Origin: Hyphomicrobiales bacterium
Lineage (GTDB): Bacteria > Pseudomonadota > Alphaproteobacteria > Rhizobiales > Rhizobiaceae
Length of the DNA: 32,645 nt
Reading direction: 5' to 3'
Assembly: GCA_900468065.1 (NCBI GenBank)
Contig: UBTA01000084.1
Span: forward strand, 1 to 32,645
The translations under genes and the position numbers were made by a program. How positions within the stretch are numbered: position 1 is the first letter of the stretch; every line of letters starts with the position of its first letter. The notes under the pieces were generated by a model. It was not told the origin of the DNA and did not search any database. It worked only from the letters and a program-made list of their open reading frames with translations. This document shows positions 6,833 through 15,038 of this stretch, piece by piece.

Positions 6833-8368
6833 ATGGCGAGCCTGCTGGGGATCGACAACGGACTGACGGTAACGAAGGCTGTCATCTTTGACGCCGACGG
6901 CACGCAGCTTTCTGTCGCGCGGCGGCGCGTGCCGCAATCCATGCCCCAGGCGCGCTTCGTCGAGCGCGACATGGCGGGACTTTGGAGCGCCACGGCCGAG
7001 GCGATCCGCGAGGCGATTACCCTGAGCGGCAGGCCGGCGTCAGATATAAAGGCTGTCGCGGCGACGGCGCACGGCGACGGACTTTATCTGCTCGATGAAG
7101 ACAAACTGCCTCTGGGTCCGGGGATTCTTTCGCTCGACAGCCGTGCTGGTGCAGTCATGGACCAGTGGTCCGGGAGTGCCGTGTTCAGCCAAGCACTGGC
7201 TTTGACCGGTCAAATTCCGCACGTATCCGCACCGTCCGCCCTGCTCGCCTGGATCAAGCAGAATGAGCCAGATCGCTACAAACGCATCCGTCATGTGCTT
7301 GGCTGCAAGGACTGGCTGCGCTTCTGCCTCACGGGCACGATCGGAACCGATCGGACCGAGGCAAGCACGTCGTTCACCGATGTGAACACCCAGATTTTTT
7401 CGCCGGAAGCAATGCGCCTGTTCGGCCTCGAGGAATTGTTCGAATCCCTGCCGCCAATGGCGCATTCCGCCGAGATCGCAGGATACGTCACGTCTGATGC
7501 TGCAACGCTGACAGGGCTCGCGGCGGGCACGCCGGTTGCGTTCGGTCTGCATGATGTCACCGCGTCAGCACTCGGCATTGGCGGCCATGCCGATGATGTC
7601 ATCAGCATCGTAGCGGGCACCTATTCGATCAACCAAGTTGTTTCCACGGATGTGCGTGTCGACCCCCGATGGTTCTGCCGCAATGCAATCGATGCAGGGC
7701 GATGGAACAACATGGCGATCTCGCCGGCTTCTGCTGCCAATTACGACTGGTTCCTCGACACGCTGTGCCGCAGTGACCAGGAAGCGGCTCTCGAAGGCTG
7801 CACATCGATCCATGAAACCCTGGCGCATGAGGTCGATGCCGCCTTGCAAAGACCATCGACCATTCTCTTCCATCCCTATCTCTTCGGCTCGCCCCATGGG
7901 AATATTGCCAGTGGCAGTTTTCTCGGGCTGCATGGTTGGCACGATCGCGGCGACATGCTGAAAGCTGTTCTCGAAGGCATCGCCTTCAACCATCGAACCC
8001 ATGTCGATGCGTTGCGCGACGGCTTTGCCTTCCAGGAGGTACGCCTGACCGGCGGCGCATCGCGCAACCCAGCCTTTGCGCAGATGTTTGCTGATATCCT
8101 CGACATGCCAGTAACCGTGACATCGACCGACGAGGCTGCTGCATTTGGCGCAGCCTTGTGTGCTGGCGCAGCCGTCGGCCTGTTCGCCTCAGCCCACGAT
8201 GATCCGCGTGACCTCGATGCGACCGGACGCAGATACCAGCCCGATCCGGCCCGTAGCGCAGACTTCAACCGTCGCTTCGCGCTCTACTGCCGCCTTGCTG
8301 AAACACTGAAGCCGGTTTGGCCCGATATCGAACAGTTAGCAGAGAAAACCGAGGGGGATGGCACGTGA
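6833..8368 (+). CDS. FGGY-family carbohydrate kinase, LyxK-like
   Basis: A full-length FGGY kinase (511 residues). The N-terminal phosphate loop is LLGIDNGLTVTKAVIFDADG. AERDM-type and LSLDSRAGAVMDQW segments follow, then GCKDWLRFCLTG. The C-terminal domain has VRLTGGASRNPAFAQMFADIL and the alanine- and glycine-rich AAAFGAALCAGAA. The pattern resembles E. coli LyxK (L-xylulose or ketogulonate kinase) more than glycerol kinase. It transfers phosphate from ATP to a sugar or polyol. The start follows AAGAGGA. It heads an operon with DeoR-type (GTGA overlap) and GlpD-like genes, so its product is probably oxidised by the latter. It is clearly different from the kinase at the left edge; the locus therefore has two FGGY kinases. 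Confidence 0.92.
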   Translation: MASLLGIDNGLTVTKAVIFDADGTQLSVARRRVPQSMPQARFVERDMAGLWSATAEAIREAITLSGRPASDIKAVAATAHGDGLYLLDEDKLPLGPGILSLDSRAGAVMDQWSGSAVFSQALALTGQIPHVSAPSALLAWIKQNEPDRYKRIRHVLGCKDWLRFCLTGTIGTDRTEASTSFTDVNTQIFSPEAMRLFGLEELFESLPPMAHSAEIAGYVTSDAATLTGLAAGTPVAFGLHDVTASALGIGGHADDVISIVAGTYSINQVVSTDVRVDPRWFCRNAIDAGRWNNMAISPASAANYDWFLDTLCRSDQEAALEGCTSIHETLAHEVDAALQRPSTILFHPYLFGSPHGNIASGSFLGLHGWHDRGDMLKAVLEGIAFNHRTHVDALRDGFAFQEVRLTGGASRNPAFAQMFADILDMPVTVTSTDEAAAFGAALCAGAAVGLFASAHDDPRDLDATGRRYQPDPARSADFNRRFALYCRLAETLKPVWPDIEQLAEKTEGDGT

Positions 8369-9141
8369 TCAAGGCTGACGAACGGCGGGAGGAAATCGCC
8401 AACTATGTCATCAAGCTCGGCCAGGTCCGGCTTGACGATCTGGCCGAGCATTTCGGTGTCTCGCGCATGACCATCCACCGCCATATCGACCACCTGGCGC
8501 AGCAAGGTGTGTTGCGCAAGCTCCACGGCGCTGTGACCGCGCAGCCATCCGGTGTCTATGAAAGCGCCTTTCGCTACCGCATGACGGTGGGAACTGCCGA
8601 AAAGAACGCTTTGGCACGCGCCGCTCTGGACTATGTCGAAGCCGGTCAGGTGGTGATGCTGGATGATTCGACCACGACCTGCGCCATCGCGCCGCTTTTG
8701 CTGGATATCAAACCGCTGACGGTGATCAGCAACAGCCTGTCCACAGCCGCGCTGTTGACTGCTGCCCACGATATCGACTTCATTTGCCTTGGCGGCCAGT
8801 ATCACCGGACATACAATGCCTATATTGGCATCGTCTGCGAAAATGCCGTCTCCAGACTGCGCGCCAATGTGCTCTTCTGCTCGGTTTCCGCCATTACCGG
8901 CACCACCACCTATATCCAGGATCCACAGGTGGTGCGCGTCAAGCAGGCGATGATGGCGGCCTCGAACCAACGCATTCTGCTGGTTGATCATTTCAAGTTC
9001 AACAATGTCGCTCTCCATGCCCTGGATGAACTCACCGCATTCGACACCGTCATGGTGACCGACGGCATCAGCGACGCTCATGCGCAGAAACTCGAACAGG
9101 CGGGCGTGCGCCTGCGCGTCGTCAGGACAACCTCGGCATGA
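8365..9141 (+). CDS. DeoR-family transcriptional regulator
   Basis: A 258-residue DeoR-type repressor. The N-terminal winged helix contains LDDLAEHFGVSRMTIHRHID (about residues 22-41) followed by GVLRKLHGA. The C-terminal sensor domain has the family markers EKNALARAALDYV, VMLDDSTTTCAIA and VISNSLSTAALL. Such regulators respond to a phosphorylated sugar intermediate. I chose the GTG at 8365, which overlaps the kinase stop as GTGA and follows GAGGGGGA. An upstream ATG at 8317 would overlap the kinase by 52 bases and add a non-conserved basic tail. Coupling to the kinase and dehydrogenase suggests autoregulation of the operon, perhaps through the operator at 6754-6780. Confidence 0.9.
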   Translation: MIKADERREEIANYVIKLGQVRLDDLAEHFGVSRMTIHRHIDHLAQQGVLRKLHGAVTAQPSGVYESAFRYRMTVGTAEKNALARAALDYVEAGQVVMLDDSTTTCAIAPLLLDIKPLTVISNSLSTAALLTAAHDIDFICLGGQYHRTYNAYIGIVCENAVSRLRANVLFCSVSAITGTTTYIQDPQVVRVKQAMMAASNQRILLVDHFKFNNVALHALDELTAFDTVMVTDGISDAHAQKLEQAGVRLRVVRTTSA

Positions 9142-10853
9142 ACCAACTGCAAAACGAAACATCTTCGCATCCGGCCGATCGCCTGACTGCCCTGGGCAAA
9201 GAAGAGGATTTTGATGTCGTCATATTCGGTGCCGGCATCAATGGCGCCGGGCTGTTCCGCGATCTGTGCGCGCAGGGGCTGAGATGCCTCATCATTGACA
9301 AAGGGGATTTCGGTTCCGGCACAAGTGCTGCACCTTCCAGGTTGATCCATGGTGGCCTCAAATACCTTGAAACCGGCGAATTCGGCCTTGTTGCGCAATC
9401 GACGCTGGAGCGTAACCTGCTCCTCAAAAACGCCCCTCATTATGTCAGTCCACTGCCGACATTGATCCCGATCTTTTCGTGGTTCAACGGCATAACCGCT
9501 GCTCTGCGCACGCTGCTCGGGTCGACCAGCGCACCGCGCAGCCGTGGTGCTGTCCTCATAAAAATCGGATTGGCACTCTACGATTTCTACGGATCGCGCG
9601 ACCGCGTCATGCCGCGCCATCGCTTGGTCGGCCGAAGCCGCGCGCTGCGGGAAATGCCTGTTCTGACGAAGTCTATCGTTGCTGCGGGAACCTATTACGA
9701 TGCGAAAATCAGCCATCCAGAGCGTCTGGTTCTTGAATTGATCGAGGACGGCCTGACCGCCAGCAATACCGCGGCGGCGGCCAACTACACCACGATGAGT
9801 TCGGCGTCGAACGGCCTTCTGACCTTCCAGACCCAGAAGGGTGGCACGTTTTCGGTGCGGCCAAAGCTGGTCGTGAACGGCGCTGGCCCCTGGATCGACC
9901 ATGTGAACGCCTCGCTCGGCGCGCCCTCCAAAATGATCGGCGGCACCAAGGGTTCGCACATTCTGCTCAAGAACGACGAACTGGTGCGAAGCCTTGCCGG
10001 CCGCATGGTCTATTTCGAGGCCGATGACGGGCGTATCTGCCTGGTATTCGAATACCTCGGCCGCGCCCTTGTCGGATCGACCGATACGAAGGCGGACAAT
10101 CCGGATACGGTTCGCTGCGAACAGGATGAAGTCGATTATTTACTGGCAAGCGTTAGCGCGCTCATGCCGGGAGTGCATGTCGGGCGCGACCAGATCGTTT
10201 ATGCCTATAGTGGCATCCGGCCCCTGCCCGCCTCGGACGCCTCCGTGGCCGGCCTGATCAGCCGCGATCACTCGGCGCCGGTGAGCGAGCCGGATCAAAC
10301 ACGCCCATTTGCGATCATCTCGCTGATCGGCGGCAAGTGGACCACATTCCGCGGCTTTGCCGAAGAAGTTGCCGATACGGCGCTCAAGCGCCTGGGACGC
10401 AACCGATCAGTCAGCACCCGCGCGATGCCGATCGGTGGCGGCAGGAATTTCCCGGTCGATGCAGCGCAACGTTCGAAATGGCTGACCGAGGCGTCTGCAG
10501 CATCCGGTCTCGCTCCGCAGCGCATCGAAACGCTCCTGTCGCGCTACGGGACCCGGGCGTTGCAGGTCGCATTGCACGAAAGTGGTTGGAACAATACCGA
10601 ACGCCTGCCGGATTCGCACGATTACAGTCTGGCGGAAATCGACTACATCGTCCGCAACGAATTTGTCGAACATCTACAGGACGTGGTGATGCGCCGCACG
10701 ACATTGGCCGTTACCGGTTCGCTGACGAGCCGGGATCTACAGGCGATTGCGGCCGTCACGGGCCTCGCGAACGGCTGGGATGCGCAAGTTGTAGAAGAGG
10801 AACTTGAGGCGGCCGCGGCACAACTGAAAGTCAGAAATCTGATGCATCTCTAA
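9138..10853 (+). CDS. GlpD-like FAD-dependent polyol-phosphate dehydrogenase
   Basis: A 571-residue flavoprotein of the aerobic glycerol-3-phosphate dehydrogenase family. The N-terminal Rossmann motif is DVVIFGAGINGAGLFRDL, followed by GDFGSGTSAAPSRLIHGGLK, the family's FAD and substrate hallmark. LVNGAGPW-type and YSGIRPLP motifs follow. The C-terminal helical domain (about residues 455-571) includes DYSLAEIDYIVRNEFVEH, RRTTLA. It oxidises an alditol phosphate at the membrane and passes electrons to quinone. Start overlaps the DeoR stop (ATGA). Because it follows a kinase, the substrate is probably that kinase's product; EryB (erythritol phosphate dehydrogenase) is a relative with the same logic. 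True glycerol 3-phosphate activity is possible. Confidence 0.9.
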   Translation: MNQLQNETSSHPADRLTALGKEEDFDVVIFGAGINGAGLFRDLCAQGLRCLIIDKGDFGSGTSAAPSRLIHGGLKYLETGEFGLVAQSTLERNLLLKNAPHYVSPLPTLIPIFSWFNGITAALRTLLGSTSAPRSRGAVLIKIGLALYDFYGSRDRVMPRHRLVGRSRALREMPVLTKSIVAAGTYYDAKISHPERLVLELIEDGLTASNTAAAANYTTMSSASNGLLTFQTQKGGTFSVRPKLVVNGAGPWIDHVNASLGAPSKMIGGTKGSHILLKNDELVRSLAGRMVYFEADDGRICLVFEYLGRALVGSTDTKADNPDTVRCEQDEVDYLLASVSALMPGVHVGRDQIVYAYSGIRPLPASDASVAGLISRDHSAPVSEPDQTRPFAIISLIGGKWTTFRGFAEEVADTALKRLGRNRSVSTRAMPIGGGRNFPVDAAQRSKWLTEASAASGLAPQRIETLLSRYGTRALQVALHESGWNNTERLPDSHDYSLAEIDYIVRNEFVEHLQDVVMRRTTLAVTGSLTSRDLQAIAAVTGLANGWDAQVVEEELEAAAAQLKVRNLMHL

Positions 10854-11032
10854 AGTCCGGCAGGATTTCAGGACGTTAGGATGCCAACCCGCGACTTTCG
10901 CTGGTCCGGGACCTTATGCGGTGAGATGCGGCTTCCCCCATGACATTCCGTTTTCTGTTGAGCGGCTTGCGCACCCGATGCGGAATTCCAGCGGAACGCT
11001 AAAAAAATAAATAGAAACCAATATGATAACTA

Positions 11033-11058
11033 AGAAATTATATGAGCGTATAATTTCT
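11033..11058 (+). promoter_or_regulatory. inverted-repeat operator with embedded TATAAT, left copy
   Basis: AGAAATTATA (11033-11042), six bases TGAGCG, and TATAATTTCT (11049-11058) form a perfect 10-bp inverted repeat, continued on the right by ATTG. Each arm contains a TATAAT (11049-11054 on the plus strand faces the gene at 11134). The same arms with the same six-base spacing occur at 25908-25941 before the paralogous gene. No good -35 is seen. The other bases of 10854-11133 hold an AT-rich stretch and no gene. Confidence 0.75.
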
Positions 11059-11133
11059 ATTGCTCGAAATGCCGGTATGGGTATTCTCTGGTCATTGCAT
11101 GCGCACTGAGTGCCCGCCAATGATGAGTCGACC

Positions 11134-13236
11134 ATGACGAGAGATCCCCGCTACGACGTGCTTTTCGAACCCGTGAAAATCGGACCTTTGACCGCGCGAA
11201 ACCGCTTTTATCAGGTCCCCCACTGTTCCGGCATGGGCTATCGCTATCCCAATGCGGAAGCCTATATGCGCGGCATCAAGGCGGAGGGCGGTTGGGCTGT
11301 GATCTCGACGCAGGAGGCGGAAATCCATCCGACGTCGGACCTGACACCGGCCAACGAGGCACGGCTTTGGGATGATGGCGATATCGGCGCTTTGTCGCTG
11401 GTTGCCGACAAGATCCACGCGCATGGCAGCCTGGCGGCAATCCAGCTGGTTCACAACGGGCTTCACGTCGCCAATCGTTTCAGCCGGATGATCCCGCTCG
11501 CCCCTTCGCATGTGGTCGGCGACGGGCTGGACCCGGTTCAGGCGCGGTCGATGGACAAGTCCGATATCGCCGATATGCGCCGCTGGTACCGTAACGCCGC
11601 CATTCGCGCCAAACAGGCCGGTTTCGATATCATATACATCTATTCCGGCCATGACATGAGCGTGATCCAGCACTTCCTGTCCCGGCGGCACAATCACCGG
11701 ACGGACGAATATGGCGGTTCGTTCGAAAATCGGCTGCGGCTGTTCCGGGAAATTCTGGGCGATGCCCGCGACGTCGTTGGTGATACCTGTGCACTTGCCG
11801 TCCGCCTCGCCGTCGACGAACTGCTCGGTCCTTCCGGCATTACCTGTGAGGGCGAAGGCCGCGACATCATTGAAGCGTTGGCCGAGGTGCCCGACCTCTG
11901 GGACGTCAACCTGTCGAACTGGTCGAACGACAGCCAGACATCCAGGTTTTCCGAAGAAGGGTTCCAGGAGCCCTATATCCGTTTCGTCAAATCGGTGACG
12001 ACCAAGCCCGTCGTCGGCGTCGGGCGCTACACCTCGCCGGATAGCATGGCGCGGGTGATCAAACAGGGCATCATGGATTTCATCGGCGCGGCGCGCCCAT
12101 CCATCGCCGACCCGTTTCTGCCCGTGAAGATAGAGGAAGGCCGCATTGATGACATCCGCGAATGCATCGGCTGCAACATCTGCACCTCCGGCGACAATAC
12201 CTCCGTGCCCATGCGCTGCACGCAAAATCCGACGGTGGGCGAAGAGTGGCGCAAGGGCTGGCACCCGGAACGAATCGCAGCCGCCGAGAAAGCCGATGCC
12301 GTTCTCATCGTGGGTGGCGGTCCGGCAGGTCTGGAAGCGGCACGCGCACTGGCGCAGCGCGGCCTGGACGTGACCTTGGCAGAAGCGGGACGGGAATGGG
12401 GCGGCCGTGTCAGCCGCGAGAGCAGGCTGCCGGGGCTTGCCACATGGGCGCGTGTGCGCGACTGGCGGGTCGGGCAATTGAAGACCTACCAAAATGCCCA
12501 GATGTACCTGCAAAGCCCACTCAGCGCCGACGATATCCTGCAATACGGCATTCCCCATATTGCCATCGCCACCGGGTCCCGTTGGCGAAGCGACGGTGTC
12601 GGGCGTACGCATTGCCTGCCGCTGGACTACCTGCAGGCCGGCGTCACCCTATCTCCGGATAGCCTGATGAGCGAGGGGGTGAAGGCTATTTCCGTGGATG
12701 CTCCGGTCGTCATTTTCGACGATGACTGTTTCTACATGGGCAGCGTGCTGGCCGAGCAACTGGCGGCGTCGGGGCGGAAGGTGACCTTTGTGACACCGGA
12801 GGCTCAGGTTGCGCCGTGGAGCAACCACACACTGGAACAGGCCCGCATCCAGCGGCGGCTGATCGATCTGGATGTGACGATCATCACCGCCCACTGTCTT
12901 GTCGGCCGCACGGCCGACAGCATCGAAGTCGCGTGCATATACAGCGGGAAAACCCGGCGTATCGACTGCGCCGCACTCGTCCCTGTCACAGCCCGTCTTC
13001 CCGATGAAAGCCTCTGGCTGAACCTGAGCGCGCGCCGCGATGAATGGGCGGATGCGGGTATAGAATCCGTGACCCGTATCGGCGACTGCCTGGCACCAGG
13101 GCTGATTGCTGCTGCAAACTATTCGGGTCATCAATATGCGCGTGAATTCGGAACGACGCCCTCGAGAGATGCCGTACCGTTCATGCGCGAGGACATTGCC
13201 CTGATCCGGTCGGCTGCCAACGCCATCGGGGGCTAG
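11134..13236 (+). CDS. TMADH-like FMN/4Fe-4S/ADP-binding oxidoreductase, copy 1 (cysteinyl-flavin type)
   Basis: A 700-residue member of the trimethylamine dehydrogenase family: an FMN TIM barrel, a 4Fe-4S site C344-x2-C347-x2-C350-x11-C362 followed by [17 protein letters not shown], then an NAD(P)/ADP fold beginning [16 protein letters not shown]. The motif RFYQVPHC places Cys31 where TMADH carries the covalent flavin cysteine (Cys30), and Tyr170, His173, Trp263 and Asp266 align with TMADH active-site residues Tyr169, His172, Trp264 and Asp267. Tyr60 and Trp355 of the TMADH amine cage are Glu61 and Asp354 here, so the substrate should differ from trimethylamine. Alignment is from memory. I chose ATG 11134 because the paralogue starts identically (MTRD). 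The likely role is oxidative N-demethylation with electrons passed to ETF. Confidence 0.9.
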   Translation: MTRDPRYDVLFEPVKIGPLTARNRFYQVPHCSGMGYRYPNAEAYMRGIKAEGGWAVISTQEAEIHPTSDLTPANEARLWDDGDIGALSLVADKIHAHGSLAAIQLVHNGLHVANRFSRMIPLAPSHVVGDGLDPVQARSMDKSDIADMRRWYRNAAIRAKQAGFDIIYIYSGHDMSVIQHFLSRRHNHRTDEYGGSFENRLRLFREILGDARDVVGDTCALAVRLAVDELLGPSGITCEGEGRDIIEALAEVPDLWDVNLSNWSNDSQTSRFSEEGFQEPYIRFVKSVTTKPVVGVGRYTSPDSMARVIKQGIMDFIGAARPSIADPFLPVKIEEGRIDDIRECIGCNICTSGDNTSVPMRCTQNPTVGEEWRKGWHPERIAAAEKADAVLIVGGGPAGLEAARALAQRGLDVTLAEAGREWGGRVSRESRLPGLATWARVRDWRVGQLKTYQNAQMYLQSPLSADDILQYGIPHIAIATGSRWRSDGVGRTHCLPLDYLQAGVTLSPDSLMSEGVKAISVDAPVVIFDDDCFYMGSVLAEQLAASGRKVTFVTPEAQVAPWSNHTLEQARIQRRLIDLDVTIITAHCLVGRTADSIEVACIYSGKTRRIDCAALVPVTARLPDESLWLNLSARRDEWADAGIESVTRIGDCLAPGLIAAANYSGHQYAREFGTTPSRDAVPFMREDIALIRSAANAIGG

Positions 13237-13299
13237 GACAACACGCAGTGCTCAGGGCCGCCTCTGGACGGGCCGGAAGGTCGCGCAGCGGCTGGCAAT

Positions 13300-13711
13300 T
13301 CAAAGTGCTCTTTCGAGTTCGGGGAGAATGGTGAAGAGGTCGCCGAAGAGGCCGTAGTCGGCACCCTGGGGATCGGGGCTTCCTCGTCCTTGTTGATGGC
13401 GACGATGACTTTACTGTCCTTCATCGGGCCAGAAGCTGGATGGCGCCGGAAATGCCGACAGCGATATAGAGCTGTGGGGCGACGACCTTGCCGGTCTGGC
13501 CGACCTGCCGGTCGTTCGGGGCATAGCCGGCATCGACGCAGCGCGCGATGCGCCGACGGCAGCTTCAGCCGCAACGCCTCCTCGACCGAAATCTCGTCGA
13601 ACGGGTTCATCAACATCTTCACATTGGCAAGCTCGATACCCGAACCACCCGGCTGACCCGGATCTTCACGTTGTAATAGACGACACGCTTGACGGTTTCC
13701 AGAACTTTCAT
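13300..13711 (-). pseudogene. etfB-etfA remnant (electron transfer flavoprotein)
   Basis: This is debris of an etfBA operon. From ATG at 13711 (after GAAGGG) it reads the EtfB start [19 protein letters not shown]. After a frameshift it continues [20 protein letters not shown] and SVEEALRLK. It then jumps, with most of EtfB and EtfA missing, into the EtfA C-terminus: [37 protein letters not shown]. After another shift come [18 protein letters not shown] and, after a last shift, [20 protein letters not shown] with a stop at 13300-13302. At least four frame changes and a large internal deletion make it non-functional. ETF is the natural electron acceptor of TMADH-type dehydrogenases, so the remnant supports the flavoproteins' role; a genomic ETF elsewhere must now serve. 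Confidence 0.85.
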
Positions 13712-13760
13712 CGTATTCCCTTCATTCATTTCATTGCCAGACATGCGTTCGCACGCGCCG

Positions 13761-14933
13761 TCAAACCGCAGCTGGGCCTTCGGCGGCTTCGCCGACGCGG
13801 CTGCGGACATAGTTTCGAATGTCCAAGCTCCAGTCCTCCATCGGCGCGTAATAGCCGAAATGATGAACCCGGCTGGACATGCCGCGCTGAACCCGTTCGC
13901 AGGCCGACCAGTCCTGCCGGTTCACCAAATCCCAGAAGTCGACGGTATCGGACGGATCGAAGTTCGGCTTTTCGATTTCCTGCTGCTCGAACAGGAAGAG
14001 ACAGTCGATATCGGTCCGGTTCGGTCCTTTCGGAGTCAACAGAAAACAGGCCGCGTGATCGCAGGCGAGACTGACGAAGAGGTTCGGATAGACCAATTCA
14101 CCTTTGTGCCGGGTCAATTCATGCTCATCGAGGCCCGCAAACGGGCGGCGGCTGGTCGTGCCTGATCTGGTGAACGTATAGGCCCCTTCCCGATGCGGGA
14201 TGCCGTTCTCCCAGTCGAGCATTGCCCCCCCGTTTTCACGGAAGGCCGGAACCACGGCACACAGTTCCGGATGCACGCCGGCGCAGTGATAACATTCGTT
14301 GTAATTTTCGGCGATGACCTTCCAGTTGGCATCAACCTCATAGTGAAGCGCTGCGCCAACGCGCAGATCGGCGAGAGGATAACGGGCGATACGCCCAGGC
14401 ATCGGCCCCAACTGCTCTGCCAGGGACGGCGCGCCTTCGGGCGTCAGGTGCAGGAACAGGAATCCACCCCAGCTGTCGACCCCAACCGGATAGAGCGAGA
14501 AATCCTCCTTCTTGATCGACACGCCTTCGGCCAGATGCGGGGCCGCAACCAGCGCACCGTCGAAATTGTAGGCCCAGGAGTGATAGGCGCAGCGGATCAG
14601 ATTTTTGCCGACCACACCGCCTTTCAGAGGCGACCGGCCGGGGCGCTCTTCCTTCTCCGCGGCGACGCAAAGCTCGGCGCCGCGATGACGACAGACATTG
14701 TAGAAGGCTCTAAGCACGCTGTCGCGGTTGCTGACCACCAACACGCTTTGTCCGAACACCTGGAAAACCTTGTGGCCACCGGCGATATCAATATCCTCGA
14801 CGCGGCCGACGCAGGTCCATTCGTTGAGAAATATCCGCTGCTTTTCCAACTCGAAGATCCGGTCTTCGAGATACCAGGACGATGGCAGGCTGGCTTGCAA
14901 CTCCGCAGGTGGAGCGGTTTGGGCAATATTCAT
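13761..14933 (-). CDS. Rieske-type non-haem iron oxygenase, alpha subunit
   Basis: A 390-residue Rieske oxygenase. The 2Fe-2S ligands are C81-x-H83 and C115-x2-H118 (CRHRG ... CAYHSW). The mononuclear iron site is seen as ENYNECYHCAGVHPE with His216 and His221, and a probable carboxylate at Asp335 (FWDLVNRQDW). The 31 residues between the two Rieske pairs exceed the usual 15-17 and include ERPGRSPLKGGVVGKN. The VNRQDW and GMSSR style is like quaternary-ammonium oxygenases (GbcA, stachydrine demethylase), which remove an N-methyl as formaldehyde; substrate is inferred only. The ATG at 14933 has GAGGGAG upstream. No reductase gene is seen in the window, so electrons must come from elsewhere. 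It lies downstream of the ABC genes. Confidence 0.9.
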   Translation of the reverse strand: MNIAQTAPPAELQASLPSSWYLEDRIFELEKQRIFLNEWTCVGRVEDIDIAGGHKVFQVFGQSVLVVSNRDSVLRAFYNVCRHRGAELCVAAEKEERPGRSPLKGGVVGKNLIRCAYHSWAYNFDGALVAAPHLAEGVSIKKEDFSLYPVGVDSWGGFLFLHLTPEGAPSLAEQLGPMPGRIARYPLADLRVGAALHYEVDANWKVIAENYNECYHCAGVHPELCAVVPAFRENGGAMLDWENGIPHREGAYTFTRSGTTSRRPFAGLDEHELTRHKGELVYPNLFVSLACDHAACFLLTPKGPNRTDIDCLFLFEQQEIEKPNFDPSDTVDFWDLVNRQDWSACERVQRGMSSRVHHFGYYAPMEDWSLDIRNYVRSRVGEAAEGPAAV

Positions 14934-15038
14934 GTCTGAACTCCCTCGATTGCATCGTGTGGCCGGATCACAGAACGGTGTGCCTCCGGCCCACATGGTA
15001 ACAATGGCCACGCCGATGCGAGACCGTCGGCCTGCCTG

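Noticed and set aside
1-10853. Firm label as an erythritol (ery) operon
   Set aside because: The regulator, importer, kinase and dehydrogenase logic fits, but no isomerase genes are in view and the second kinase looks LyxK-like; only a general polyol role is supported.
11092-12612. 506-codon open frame on the minus strand
   Set aside because: It is the complement of the conserved TMADH-like gene (all motifs on the plus strand) and has low-complexity composition without a ribosome site or domain.
11134-13236. Annotation as 2,4-dienoyl-CoA reductase (FadH)
   Set aside because: The C-x2-C-x2-C cluster spacing, RFYQVPHC and [17 protein letters not shown] motifs match trimethylamine dehydrogenase better than FadH, which has C-x2-C-x3-C.
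13300-13711. Programmed frameshifting to explain the etfB/etfA segments
   Set aside because: Large parts of both proteins are missing and there are several frame changes, so decay is the simpler reading.
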